Below are positions 30,701 through 39,919 of a stretch of DNA of 64,000 bases, piece by piece. Numbering within the stretch: the stretch's first letter is position 1; each line of letters starts with the position of its first letter. Source of the stretch: Muricea muricata. Its lineage: Eukaryota > Cnidaria > Anthozoa > Malacalcyonacea > Plexauridae. Made by a program: the position numbers and the translations under genes. The stretch lies in the NCBI GenBank assembly GCA_963855995.1, contig OY979717.1, positions 67,688,354 through 67,752,353 on the forward strand, in the 5' to 3' direction. A model generated the notes under the pieces. It did no database searches and was not told where the DNA came from. It saw nothing but the letters and a program-made list of their open reading frames with translations.

Positions 30701-32588
30701 GACCATATTCATTTGATAAATTCTCAAGGCGAGCACACTGATACAAATATACAATTAAAAAAGTATTCACAGATAATCGATGCTGTTAACAAGAGAAAGA
30801 GAGTTTATTCAAGAAGGTATAAAGTAATCCAGACCATCCATTATACAAACAGCTTTCTCCCAAAAGACAAAAATCAATAAGATGTGAACATGAATTCATT
30901 TTGCCAAAAGTAAGGGCAGAGCGATTCAGATGGTTGCTTTTGAACAACTTTACAGCTAAAATTAAGTAATTTAATAAAAATAGCTAATTAGCTATGGCCT
31001 TTTGTCGAAAAGACTAATTTCCAATGATTTGGTCCTATTTATTCCCGACGAAGACCCTACGCTCAAAACAGCAAATTCTGCTATATTGTTTTAGGTTTTG
31101 CTAAATCACCAAAACTTCATGCACAAAGCTAAAAGAAAATATAACATGCATTTTTACAAAATATAATATGAAATTGTTATCTTTCCCAAGATTGGTGCAG
31201 CTGTATTTCTTGGTATATTTTCACATTAATACAGTTGCAAGCTTTATTGTTTGACCTTCCAGTCAGAGCTGGAAAATTTTCATTTCAACTCCCGCTCTTG
31301 GGGGAGCAAAAACTGTCAGAGTTTTGGGAGGTCTCTGCAGACCCACCCTAAATTCAAGTAGACTTGTTGCAAGTATTTAGCATCTAGACTGTTTGTCCAT
31401 ATAGTTACATACTTGATGATGACTGCCAGTTAGTCATTAACATTGTATTAAAAAAATATTTCTATCTTTCGAGTGTCCATTGTTTTGCTATCTTTAGAAA
31501 CGCTCATATGATTTTTAACTTTTTACCATGACTTTTTACATTTGACTTTTTTCTTACAAATCTGAGAAAAATCTTAGCCAGTAATACTGGATGAGAATAC
31601 AAGAAAAAATTGCTGATTTACAAAGGCAAACCAGTGATTAATTTATGTCTGCCTGTAGTGCATGCATTTGATCTCCCTTGATTGATATTTTTGCCCCACA
31701 GCTTCCAGGGAGAGCAAAAGATTAGAGTTTGTGTGTTGGTGTGATTATAGTACTTTCACCTTGTTTGTGATTAGTTCATAGTTAGTAAAAGGCTTTTAAG
31801 GTCTGAGCTGTGTAAGTCAGTTATGTGTTCTAAAATACCACTGACATTATTAAATTTAGCATGCTCGGCTAGCCTCTTATGTAAATTCCAACATAATTAA
31901 CTAATTAATAAATAAATAACTAATAAATAAATAAACCCAAAATAACTTAAATCTGAAGCTTCCAAGATATTTGGGGTTTGTTTCGTTTTACATCTGATCA
32001 CACTGTCCGCAGGAAAAGGATTAAAAAATATTTGTTTGGCCTATAATCTTTTTCACAGAATACATAGTAACCTACATTTCTGTTAATATGGTGTGTTGAC
32101 TGTGTTCCCTGTTTTTGATGAGCATCAAATCAACTCTAGCATCAAAGGAACTCTTTTTTACTCTGTACAACTACTTGCACATGTCTAAACTAGCCAGTGC
32201 AAGGCTAATAATATCTACTTCAAGATCAAAACAACATAACATTTAGCGATATTGGTCGTGATTTTGTTATGCAATATATTTTGATATTATAGTGTACACA
32301 CAAAGCTTCTCAAAATAAAGTATAACGTTTTAATATATAAACATACACCAAATTTAAGTACCTCCGTCATGAATAAGCAAACGCCTGACCAATCATTTGA
32401 TTTTTCAGAATGACGTTTAAGTAAATTCACAGTGCATTCGATGATTTTATCAGATCCTGTCCTAAAATGTCACGAAAATTCAGTAATGCGTTCTCATAGT
32501 TCATACCTTTTCCAGCTTCTGCGATGTTTAGGAAGAACAATACGAACACTATTGATCCAACAATTTTGAAATAGTCCATGTTTTTCAT
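15783..32588 (-). CDS. PTTG1IP: PTTG1IP (PBF)-like single-pass membrane protein, seven exons
   Basis: Coding exons on the minus strand: 32588-32507, 30072-30029, 28932-28836, 22372-22261, 20688-20623, 19354-19308 and 15853-15783. All seven have AG/GT borders, and their phases chain without error to 172 residues. Residues 1-25 form a signal peptide (VGSIVFVLFFLNIAEA). Residues 32-73 form a PSI-like cluster with CFWCKSSGEC, the hallmark C-x-W-C. Residues 78-98 are a transmembrane helix followed by CCFYCCCCRC. The tail 113-149 is charged and helical with TDEIRRKYG, and the C-terminus carries RYHQFEN. Order, length (human about 180) and the tail motif match PTTG1IP, which in vertebrates binds securin and shuttles between membranes and nucleus. 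That role here is inferred. If intron 4 is retained, a TAA at 22257 would give a short 112-residue form. Confidence 0.85.
16537..16961. mobile_element. Tc1/mariner-type MITE in intron 6 of the PTTG1IP-like gene
   Basis: Inverted ends CCGGGTGACCAAAAAAGTAC (16537) and the complement of CCGGGTGGCCCAAAAGTAC (to 16961) are flanked by TA on both sides. The element is 425 bp without a transposase frame. The TA duplication supports Tc1/mariner. Confidence 0.6.
17030..17830. repeat. Mirrored array of AAATGAAATTC-type units
   Basis: From 17030 to about 17320 short units of the type CAAATGAAATTC and TTTCAGAT recur. From about 17590 to 17830 the complementary types (CTGAAATTGAC, CTTGAACATTTC) recur. The two halves face each other around unique DNA near 17430. 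This looks like an old foldback element built of degenerate short units. Confidence 0.45.
18390..18550. mobile_element. Small foldback MITE (family C, copy 1)
   Basis: Arms beginning TAATAAAACAATTATTGAAT and ending with the complement TTCAATAATTGTTTATTA enclose GAGGAATTTTTAAGGC and its complement. The whole 160 bp folds on itself. Layout and ends resemble the foldback at 19407-19556. Confidence 0.6.
18841..19266. mobile_element. TIR element with TCAAGCCTT ends and TGTCCGG interior
   Basis: The left end TCAAGCCTTAAAATA with GGACACTTGTCCGG and the right end, its complement with GGCTTGA, are inverted repeats of about 60 bp with gaps. The interior repeats TGTCCG/CGGACA motifs. The frame 18882-19184 lies wholly inside and is not accepted. 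It lies in intron 6 of the PTTG1IP-like gene, about 40 bp from exon 6. Confidence 0.5.
19407..19556. mobile_element. Small foldback MITE (family C, copy 2)
   Basis: AATACAATTATTAGATGAGG at the left pairs with the complementary right end. The inner blocks TCAAGAATTATTCGGACCGA and the complement also pair. It has the same size class and the same AATTATTG-type ends as 18390-18550, but a different middle. Confidence 0.6.
19968..20564. mobile_element. MULE-like element with long TIRs and 9-bp target duplication
   Basis: TIRs of at least 87 bp (19968-20054 and 20478-20564) start CTGCCTCGTCTCCAGGCGCT and are nearly identical. The element is flanked by the exact 9-bp duplication TGCAAATAG (19959-19967 and 20565-20573), the size typical of Mutator-like elements. 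At 597 bp it cannot encode a transposase. It lies in intron 5 of the PTTG1IP-like gene, about 60 bp from exon 5. It carries a start-codon exon (20108). The superfamily assignment rests on TIR length and duplication size. Confidence 0.65.
20108..20185 (+). pseudogene. Captured start-codon exon inside the MULE-like element
   Basis: An ATG in good context (GTCATGG) opens MADNEIFEEEALKNPFEYDK and five more residues, ending at TAG. A donor-like GTTAGT at 20181 lies just before the stop. The composition is strikingly protein-like for a non-coding MITE, suggesting a captured first exon of a host gene. I do not recognise the gene. A phase-compatible interval lies at 21444-21490 but is weak. Confidence 0.35.
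20700..20990 (-). mobile_element. LINE 3' end remnant
   Basis: On the minus strand the stretch reads ...CAGTATTGCTGATGGGATAA, then AATAAAGT and a (TTA)n run ending near 20709. That is the usual 3' tail of CR1/L2-type LINEs. No coding part remains. It starts right next to exon 5 of the PTTG1IP-like gene. Confidence 0.5.
20991..23242. other. Introns 4 and 3 of the PTTG1IP-like gene; nothing else firm
   Basis: Apart from the transmembrane exon 22372-22261, only short candidate splice intervals occur (for example 21444-21490, plus strand) and I do not rely on them. The stretch is AT-rich. Confidence 0.35.
23243..23375 (-). repeat. 3' LTR of the Ty3/gypsy element
   Basis: 133 bp, TG...CA ended, three differences from the other LTR (fourth base, one C/T, one A/C near the end). 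Confidence 0.92.
23467..23892 (-). pseudogene. pol: Gypsy integrase C-terminal part
   Basis: This frame continues the integrase after a stop codon near 23940. It holds the chromatin/DNA-binding C-terminal region with KEGDVVLVRQPKSNKLSTKY, the usual end-of-integrase signature. Towards the C-terminus it has a tandem four-residue repeat of the PVRD type at about 23520-23570. Separation from the upstream frame shows that this copy is broken. Confidence 0.8.
23990..26155 (-). CDS. pol: Gypsy Pol: reverse transcriptase, RNase H, integrase core
   Basis: The frame has 721 residues. RT (about 15-190) has KLDLRAGYHQ and the catalytic ISDDI at 141-145. RNase H follows with TELITDASPFGLSA. The integrase zinc-binding H-H-C-C part (H-x3-H, then CILCQ) and the DDE core (NIDFCGPF, KSDNGPPFQ, NGEAENF) come next. 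The frame is lost at NYRATPH near 24010, where one should run into the integrase C-terminus. The protein would copy the element's RNA and insert the DNA product. It overlaps the gag-protease frame by 28 nt in a different phase. Confidence 0.9.
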   Translation of the reverse strand: MRQKVSEALDQLERDGIIEKVVDATPWVSPLVVIPKKDGDVRLCVDMRMPNKAIQRERHPMPTVDDLIHKLNGATVFTKLDLRAGYHQLSLAEESRHITTFATHKGLHRYKKLNFGTNSASEIFQHVIGEQIRDIPNAINISDDIIIFGQTQADHDEALRAVFERFSHIGLTLNQSKCEFSQSQLTFFGLVFSGEGVSPDPAKVEAIHNCSSPQSVKEVRSFLGMATYCAKFIANFSDLTAPLRELTKKNVPFKWSSRHAQSFNAVKAALMSETVMAYFDKTKQTELITDASPFGLSAILTQKGSGSVDRKVVAYISRSLSDVERRYIQTEREALAIVWAVERLHVYLYGGHFTLITDCKPVELILNNPQSRPPARIERWNLRLQDYDFDVSYTKGHDNPSDFLSRHLPINDTSGDKQFQNIAEKYVCFLTQHAIPKAMTLPEIQQATTADPTLQLLMELITTDKWNLIDNLTTQSHPNVSIPELKAYRKIKSELALNEHDRIILRGSRIILPESLRLKVIHIAHEGHQGLVKTKQLLREKVWYPGIDKLAKNVVDTCILCQANGPKCPPEPLRMTTLPPRPWHTVNIDFCGPFSGGAYLLVVIDAYSRFPEVEIVSSTSAQSTILKLKRIFATHGIPEVLKSDNGPPFQSHAFHQFLKDHGIKHKPSSPLWPQGNGEAENFMKPLVKAVKSAHHDNKDWKMEIFDFLLNYRATPHGQESC
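26128..27561 (-). CDS. gag: Gypsy Gag with zinc knuckles and retropepsin
   Basis: 477 residues from an ATG 107 nt inside the 5' LTR. The Gag capsid-like part is about 20-170. Two zinc knuckles occupy 222-257 (CRNCGGPWPHNNNIC and CLNCGKPNHFAKVC). The aspartic protease active site VIDTGAS is at 325-331. The frame leaves the protease-RT junction at a C-run (26190-26193), after which the RT continues in another phase. In this retroelement group Gag and Pol often share one frame, so a single-base loss is likelier than programmed shifting. Confidence 0.9.
   Translation of the reverse strand: MATGRIDLTPMAPFDPLSDPSSLSQRWKTWKRRFETYLIALNVTDNKQKRALLLYQAGQATQDIFDTLAETGDDDDYDSAVASLDTYFSPKKHVDYEIFKFRAAKQQADETIDQFTTRLRKLAATCDFTSIDKEVKSAIIQNCSSKRLRRYALLDNELTLAKLLAKGRAFELSESQATGIEKSLESTSISEEVVEAVGPSNRVPAQQQASRARHDSVTQPQCRNCGGPWPHNNNICPAKGKSCLNCGKPNHFAKVCRSATRIRRSSQHDPRQSTKKSHKVRKVCVKPGNSDSSSEEEFIFTLKSTSKHNTPLIQISVNNVPINMVIDTGASIDIIDEHTFNTVRQNAPIVLQPSSTRIFAYGAKTQLPVMGKFEATLACSTCSTTSQIHVIKGNFGCLLSYQTASALGLIMININKLHLQPEYTGHEQLLKEYAHLFDGIGTLKNFEVKLHIDENVPQLPSPLVGFPFTCVKRFPKL
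27669..27801 (-). repeat. 5' LTR of the Ty3/gypsy element
   Basis: 133 bp; ends TGTAATG...CATTACA read on the minus strand; followed by the TGG-starting primer-binding site. Confidence 0.92.
27802..28835. other. Intron 3 of the PTTG1IP-like gene, no further feature
   Basis: AT-rich DNA. The overlapping frames 28211-28489 (minus) and 28364-28615 (plus) have no motif and lie in the intron. Confidence 0.35.
28933..30028. other. Intron 2 of the PTTG1IP-like gene
   Basis: Contains a C run at 29051-29061 and nothing else I can support. Confidence 0.35.
30290..30975 (+). pseudogene. Internally deleted LINE ORF2 fragment
   Basis: Across shifting frames the plus strand shows pieces of a non-LTR reverse transcriptase: KKWWNTVNKIT near 30350, the linker-like SYFQKINTNDNYMPPKPL near 30440, then directly the C-terminal region (RMYIKRTCTSYGY, CGIEACGSALEK, HPLYKQ, IRCEHEFILPKVRAERFRWL to about 30955). 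The central RT core is missing, so a large internal deletion occurred. It lies in intron 1 of the PTTG1IP-like gene, on the opposite strand. Confidence 0.6.
30976..32506. other. Intron 1 of the PTTG1IP-like gene
   Basis: AT-rich with an (AATA)n run near 31900. No repeat ends or exons recognised. Confidence 0.35.
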
Positions 32589-32687
32589 CTAGCAGAGTCG
32601 AACTGACGTTATCAGAGTTCCTCCTTCGATTATCTCGTTGCCCTCTCAGTCGCAGGAGTGACTTAAATGTCATTTCATAGGTGGCCC

Positions 32688-33616
32688 CAGTGAACTCAAA
32701 AAAGACTGGAACGATAACTTGGCCGCCATCTTTGAAGCCAAATTCAAGGCCGCCATGAAGGCCAAGCCACCAAAATATGACCTATTTTCAAAAGCTCTTT
32801 TGGACCCTTTAACTTCGTGTTTTAGAGCCAGTTAGGTGCTAAATATTTTCTAGGTAGATTGAAATTTCATGTACCTCAACTTTCTAGGACGTCGAGTAAG
32901 ATTTTAAAATATTTTTTGGCTGCTAAAAATGAAAAACAGTTTCGGCAAAAACTTTGTGATGAAATATCTTTTTTAAACAACTGATACCTTTCGAGTTTTA
33001 ACCGTTAGATGGAAGAGGCTGCCAAGAACTATCCGTCACCGAAGTTTAAAGCTTTAAAACTAATGCTATCTGACGAAAAATATAAGTTTTATACGTATTT
33101 TTAAATCAACCATACAAATACACCACTTTGAAAACCTCGATTTACTCACGTTTTAAAAGGGCTACAGCAAAGACTAAAAGCTCAAAATAAACAACGATAC
33201 CTGGACTTTAGCACAAGATAAGTTTTGGAAGTGTTGAAATGTTTTAAAGCAATATATTCTTGAGTTGAAGAGCGTAGTTTGCTTCGTAGTTTGCTTCGGC
33301 ACGTAGAAACTTTCGTCATTTTCCAGAGTAAAAAACTGATAGCCCTCAATTTTTTCTGTAACTAAGTGTAGAATAGTCAGGAATATCCAGAAAACCAGGA
33401 TCGAATCTTTAAAATTGAAGTCTTGTGATGAAAATTCTCATTTTTCATGTATATTTTCGCTCAAAAACAAACTTTTCACTCCTCGTAACTTTCCCCAGTC
33501 CTTTCGAACAAGCCATTTTCCCCGCGCGGTTCCCGCCTTTTGCTTCAAATTTGGCTTCGTCCGATCATAGGACGAAAACATAAGAGTTATCGTTCCAGTT
33601 GTATTAGAGTTCACTG
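32688..33616. mobile_element. hAT-like element just upstream of the PTTG1IP-like gene
   Basis: Inverted ends CAGTGAACTC, extending to CTGGAACGATAACT inside, enclose 929 bp. An exact 8-bp duplication GGTGGCCC flanks it (32680-32687 and 33617-33624). CAG-type ends with an 8-bp duplication are the hAT signature. No transposase frame is present. Its left end is about 100 bp upstream of the start codon at 32588, so it may lie in the promoter or 5' untranslated region. Confidence 0.75.
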
Positions 33617-34204
33617 GGTGGCCCAGGAATTGTGCGTGTAGTGACGTAATGTGCGTAGCAGTGACGTGTTATAATTATTACCATGGTTGGCAAGTGAATT
33701 TAAACTACAACGATGTATGCTTACAAAACTCATCAAATAACTAAAAAAACACGTCGGAAACCAAAAATCCAGAGAGATATTTGGTTCGGTATGCGTGAAA
33801 TATTTTCTGTGCTTTAAACTTTTACGTGTACCGCCGAAAACAATGAACTAGTAGTCTAACGAAAGTCAAACTCAACAAATTGTAATCATTTTATGTTGTT
33901 GTTATCTGAAACAAACTTGCTTTATGTCAACGGCATTTTATATATATTTTATATATATTTTATATATATTTTATATATATATATATATATTTTAGGTAAT
34001 ATTGTCGGCTTATTTTGAACGATTCGCTAACCCTTTATTGGTCAAAGCTGGGAATACGGTGTCAAACTTCTTTTTAATTTTCTATACTTATAATTTAATT
34101 TATTTAACTTTGCCAACTAAAATGCAACATTTTAAAGTAAATTTACAACAACAAATGATATATCTTACAATGGCAGGGTGTACACTACAGTTTTCATCAA
34201 TTAC
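33617..34204. other. Spacer with a TA-rich microsatellite
   Basis: The interval 33936-33993 is a 12-bp (ATTTTATATAT)-type tandem followed by (TA)n. No gene is supported. The frame 34002-34238 has no motif. Confidence 0.5.
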
Positions 34205-37200
34205 AGCGGCACCGCAGACAATGCTAACAAACATATAGATTTCCATGTTCTTGGATCATCAACGTCAAAAACGTCTTCCACCGCTAATCTGTAATATTGG
34301 AAAAGTCCGTTTTTGAATTGTCCTAAACTAGTATTATTGCTTGTCAAACTCTTTATTAAAATGTTCCATAATCTTTTTGTTCGGTTGAGGAATGACCTGT
34401 AGTAGGTAGTCGTCTTGCATTTTGTAGTTGTAAATGTCATAGGATTGGGATCAGACTGGGTGTAGACTGTAATAAGTCATTATCAATGGTAATGATGTCA
34501 TGAGTAAGTTTGTAGAAGGTTACCATATCTAGAAATTCATGCCAGTAGCACAATGGGAGGAGGTCTGAAAGTGCAAGTCTTTGATTGTAGCTTGTGTCTC
34601 AGCGAAAGGGTAGATTTAGAACGTATGTTGTTGCTTGTCTTTGAAGTCTTTCTACGCACGTGTTTGATTGAGGTCACTGATTGTAACGCCCAGATATGAG
34701 GCCTATAGCAGAGCTTTGAGCGAATAAGACATAAATATAGTCTACGGCGAACTGTATAGTGTCTCTGATGTTTAAGGTTGATTTTCGGACATATCCTAGC
34801 ATTTTGGTGGTTTTGTTGCACATGTGGTCAACTTGTTTAGACCAAGTCAGAGTAGAAAATGTTAATGCTCCAGGATCTCGTTCACAATCCGTGCTTTCTA
34901 CGATGGCTTCGTTGAGCTTGTATGGATAAGTGATCTCATCTCATTGTGGCTTTCTAGTCACTCTTAATATTTTGTTTGCATCTGGTATTATTCAATTCGA
35001 GGTTGACACGGCTTGAGTTATCTTGGAAGTTTGACAGATCATTTTGTGGAGCAGATGCACTGATCAGAGATTGAATTGATGTTCTTGAAGATTTTAGTAT
35101 TGTCCGCGAATGTAGCAATCCGTGAATTGGTCAGAGCGTAAGAGAAATGATTCTCGGACAGAAGGAATAATAAAGGAGCGAGAATTGACCCCTGTGGCAC
35201 TCCTGATGTTACTGGAAGCGGCCCGTCGACGTTGCTCCAAGAACAGTCGTTTGTTGATATCGATTGGTCAAGTATGAACCAAACCATTTGATGTTTCCTT
35301 AAAATCCGAATTCAAGGAGACGATCTAACAGCTTTACGTGGCTTACTTTATCAAATGCCTTTGACATGTATAATTAAAGTACAATTTGGTTACCACCGTC
35401 AAAGTCACGGCCAATGCTGGTGATCAAGTACTTCGATGAGTTGGGTGATACAAGAATTTTTCGGTATAAAACCATTTTGGCAAGGATTTATCTTCTCTGA
35501 TGTTTGATGTTATTGAATACACAACGTTCGAGGGTTTTTGAGACGAGGGCCAGCAGTGAAATTCTGGCGATAACTTTCTACTTCCTCTTTTTCTCCGTGT
35601 TTGAAAAAAGGGACTACGTTCGCGAGTTTTCAATCGTCTGCCCGGAACAACGCCATTACGCAGAACTTGTTAAAATGAGGACAGCGAGATGGTGCAATCT
35701 GCGCTGCTATCTCTTTTAGTAAGCGGGCTGGAATATCATCTGGGCCACATGGCATATCTAAATTCATTAAGACAGCTAGTACTTCTCCCTCTAACAATGT
35801 AATATTCTCAAATTCTATGTTATGTAGACGTTCACGCTGCTCAGAGGTAATGTCCGAGTCAGAGCAGAAGTGGAAACAAAATATTCATTGAGCATTTTGC
35901 TATATCGGTGTTACTATTTGCGTACATTCTTTCACTCGCAATTTACTTTCGTAGAAACTTTACCTGGAATGTTGGAAACTTTAGACTTCGCCTTAAAAAA
36001 GGACCAAAAGCGTTTTGGGTTGTAATCACGGTTGGCACAGATTTTGTTCATGTATTCAAGTCAACGGTCACGCAACATTCGTGTGATGTTAGGCAGTGGC
36101 GAAGCCAGCCCGACATTTGGTCATGCAAATGCCATTTTTTTGGGTTTACAGACCCGTATAAAGAATCAATTTCTAAAGAAATGAATAATGATAATGATTT
36201 AAATTTGCATAGCATGACCAAATTGTCGGGCTGGCTCCGCTACTGATCGTAGAGCGTAGGCTTTTGAATTTATAGTTACTTCGTAAACTAGATCTCTTGA
36301 TTCTCATTCTTAACGAGTTTTTTTTTAATTAAATTAAGAATTGTACTATTCATCCAAGGGAGAGACTGTCGACCTTTTAAATTCACAGTAGGAACAAACT
36401 ACTTCACAGCTTCAAGAAACGAATCTTTCCAATCCGGCCAATCTTTATTAATATCGCATGATCAGTTATTTTCTCTTTGAGGTTAAGTGATCGGAGATGT
36501 GCTCGTAGACCAAAGTCAGCTCGACGATGAGTAATTACGGATCTTAAAAGACTTTTCACTTTTGGTAATGCGATGCATGCTATAATTAGATCAAACATGA
36601 TAAGGCTACGATTTGCAAAGATTCCCACGTCAGTTGGTTTCAAAACTTCACTGAGATCTTTATCTAGTCAGGAATACTGGTAATTAAGAGATCAAGTACA
36701 TTGTATTCTCTAGTAGGAATATTATTGATTTGCTCCAAGAAAAAGTTGTCGAGAATTTCAATAAATTTCGTTTCGTTCACGCCTGCGGAAGTTTCCCACG
36801 AATTCCAGCGAGAATGCATGACGCGAGCAAACATCGTTCAGAAAATTTTCAAAATTTTAATTTCCGTCCAACTTCTGTCCGCGTTTGGTGAACGATAACA
36901 AAAGCAAATAAATATGTTCGAGTCCGATATTGTTGTTAATTCAACCAAAACAATCTCCAGATCGTAATCATGCTTAATTTCGCGCACAGATTTAAATACT
37001 TCCGTTTTAATTCCCAAAAGAACTTCGCCCCCGCGACCATCCCGATAATTTCTGACTATAGTGCATCCAGAATGTAGAATTTCACCATTGTCTATACTCA
37101 CTGAAAACAAGTCTAATTGTTGACCAAAATAATGTCAATGTCTTCTGAGTAAACAAAGTACTGAAATCGTTCAAGAATACTCTCACAGTTTCTCCGTCAT

Positions 37201-37630
37201 TTGTTTTCGTTACGCTCATCATGCTTCGTGCGTTGAGCCTTTACTGCTTGATTATTATACGAGATTTGAATTGCATTGTTGATGGGTCCTGGATGGGTTC
37301 TGGAAAGTAAGTGGGAAAGTAGAGGAGAAGACGACATCCGGGAGCCAACTTAAACAAATTCGCTAACGGTTGTAGTTTAACTTTCTGCTGTCGCTTGAAA
37401 CCGTTGACGAAAATTTTAGCTTTCACAACTTCCGAACACACGTAAAACTCTTGCCAGGTGCAAACACTTGATTTATTCTTGACGTTTGTATAAATTAATC
37501 CACAACACGTTATGTGTATTTGCAGGAAAATTAACATTTTTCGCAAGCCGCAAAACTTGCGGATAACCGCCATCACAGCGCGCACACTTCCGCGCATTAC
37601 TTACGTGATGCTATCACAGCAAACAATCAT
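34205..37630 (-). pseudogene. Degenerate CR1/L2-like LINE (endonuclease plus reverse transcriptase)
   Basis: Read on the minus strand: an N-terminal segment (37597-37241), endonuclease/exonuclease/phosphatase pieces at 37110-36838 (GEILHSGCTIVRNYRDGRGG, FICFCYRSPN), a linker at 36643-36404, RT pieces at 35633-35424 and at 35287-35039 (TSGVPQGSILAPLLFLL, then FADNTKIF), and the C-terminal part at 34821-34537 and 34440-34201 (NRTKRLWNILI). The RT motif is FADN rather than FADD, so a catalytic aspartate is lost, and there are many frame breaks. It is an old dead copy. A small hAT-like MITE sits inside it at 36094-36245. Confidence 0.8.
36094..36245. mobile_element. Small hAT-like MITE inside the LINE
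   Basis: 152 bp with ends CAGTGGCGAAGCCAGCCCGA and the complement of CAGTAGCGGAGCCAGCCCGA. The flanking 8-mers (ATGTTAGG and ATCGTAGA) agree at five positions, compatible with an old 8-bp duplication. There is no coding capacity. Confidence 0.6.
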
Positions 37631-37679
37631 TTTCTGATTTTAAGAGAAAAAAAACTTATTTTAAGAAAATTTTCTTGGT

Positions 37680-39439
37680 TTGCAAGGTGCGAAGACAAAG
37701 ATCGAGGTTAAAGTAAAAGTTGCAAATAACGAGACAGTCAGTTTTATGTCTTCAAACTTTCAGATAGGGCTCGATAGTATGGATGGTCAAGTGGATACAG
37801 TGATAATGGCTCAGACTTCAAAAAAGATTTGTGGAGGGATGAAGCCAGTAAACTGGATCAAACGGAAACACAACTGGGAGCATTTGTCCACGATCCACTT
37901 CCCCAAATTAGCGCCGGGACGATCGATGGACATTCTCTTAGGGGCTGATCACCACGAGTTCATGTATTCCATGAAAGAAGTACCAGGGACACGTGGTCAG
38001 TCTTCGGGTAGACTTTGTCCACTGAGGTGGACAGCAGTTGGTAAAGTGGAAACGACAGCACAAATGGACCAACATTATACCGCCTTTCATCACACCTACC
38101 GCATCGATTAAGAGATGCAACAATTGGAAGCCAACAAGATGAAGATCACAGTTTGAATGATATGTTGAAGCGGTTCTGGGATTTAGAAAGTACTGGTATC
38201 ACTCCTGTTAACTCAAGTACATCTGAGATGTCACCCAACGGAAAACTAGCATGAAAAAAGGTCAATGAATCTGTGACGTTCAATGATGGATATTATGAAG
38301 CGGCAGTTCCTTGGAAGAAACAAAGACCTAGTCCACCGAACAACATGGAATGAGCAAAGAGATGGCTGAAGTCGACCGAGAGAAAATTATGTAAAGATCC
38401 CGAAGTAACGTACTGCCTATCAAAGCGTGATTAACGAGTATTTAGAGAAGAAATACATTCGTAAGGTATCTCCTGACGAACAAAAACCGGAATGTGAGTG
38501 GTTGCTTACGCATTTCCAGTGGTACGCCCAGAAAAGTAAACAACCAAAGTCAGGATCGTGTTTGACGGATCAGCAACATGTGAAGGAAAAAGCCTCAATA
38601 CAGAAGTGCTTCCTGGACCGAAACTGCCAAGCGATATTACCGATATCTTGATCAAATTTAGAAAGGAACCTTTTGCCTTAGCAGGGGACATTAGTCAAAT
38701 GTATCATCAGCTGGTGCTGCGTCCTGAAGACCGACCTTTGCATCGATTCCTATGGCGAAACCTGGATTCAAGAAAAGAGCCCGAAGTGTATGAATTAATA
38801 CGGTTTATATTTGGTGGATGTTACTGCCCCTTTTGCGCCCAGTACACCTGGCAACAACACGCAGAAGACCATCGAGACCAATACCCGTTAGTTGCGACGG
38901 CCGTACAAAACAATTGTTTTATGGAGGATCTAATGCCATCGGTTGAGAACACATCGAAAGCGAGAGACATGCGCCAACAGCTGACAGACCTTGCTGACAG
39001 AGCAAACTTCCACGTTTGAAAGTGGATTTCCAACAGTCGTGAGGTATTGGAAGACAATCCGGAAAGAGATCGAGCATCCGAGATCAATCTAGAGAAGAAT
39101 GAACTACCTGCGACTAATACCTTGGGGGTGGCGTGGGTGGCAACCGATGACCAATTCCTCTTCCATTACACGCCACCATCCGAGGAGTTTCAATACACCA
39201 AACGAAATGTACTTCGGAGCACAGCAACCATTTTTGACCCAATGGGGTTCTTGGCACCATTTGTTGTCCGAGGAAAGCTGCTCATGCAACAAGCCTGGTT
39301 TCAAGCTAGCTTTGGATTGGGCTCAACCGCTTACTAACGAACTTCAGAAAGCTTGGAGACGGTAGTTTGGAGAGTTATTTATGTTGCACGAGACCAAGAT
39401 TTCTCGTTGTTTGAAAAATGCCCCAAGTGTGACGAGCAT
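37680..39439 (+). pseudogene. Decayed Pao-type retroelement, left part (peptidase to RT)
   Basis: It begins abruptly in the peptidase A17-like region (MKPVNWIKRKHNWEHLSTIH, FPKLAPGRSMDILLGADHHE), with no gag and no 5' LTR, so the 5' end has been lost. RT pieces follow at 38430-39340 (RIVFDGSA, GDISQMYHQLVL, HRFLWRNLD). The catalytic YMDD-type box reads FMED and there are several frame breaks and stops. The frame reaches 39434 and continues after the inserted BEL element at 45721 with a single copy of AGCAT, so the two parts were one element. Confidence 0.85.
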
Positions 39440-39887
39440 TGTTCCGTCGGAGTTTTACGACTCTTTCGCAATGTAGTCAAACCCGGGATCGTATAGTTTT
39501 GATGCACTTATTTATTTCTTACTAAATGACTATTCGATCTAAGATTAAGTACAAAAAGGGTTTATGAGTATAAAGTATAAAGTAACAATATTATAAATGT
39601 ACATACCAAATGTTCGTGAGAATCTTCAAAGTTCTATATATACTTACTTCTTTGACGGGTTACTGGACAGACTACATTAATAACAGGTACAGGTTAGCAG
39701 AATAACAATTTAACTTTACTAGGTTAGCTTTTCCAGTAGGTCCTTTCGGCCGAAACTCTAATCTTATAACTAATAATCAGAACATGCATGCAATATATAT
39801 AAGTCAACTTGTAAATTGATACAGACGTCTTATCTAATTAAACATTAACAGGGGTTCGTAACTGTTACTTGAGTCTCTCACGAAACA
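39440..39887 (-). repeat. 3' LTR of the BEL/Pao element
   Basis: 448 bp from TGTTCCG to CGAAACA. It differs from the 5' LTR only near 39791-39803 (two bases). Confidence 0.95.
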
Positions 39888-39919
39888 CTCTCCCCCCCCC
39901 CCCCCCATGAGGGGTATTC

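Noticed and set aside
37241-37597. Independent 118-codon gene on the minus strand
   Set aside because: Position and strand place it as the 5' part of the degenerate LINE that continues into endonuclease and RT pieces.
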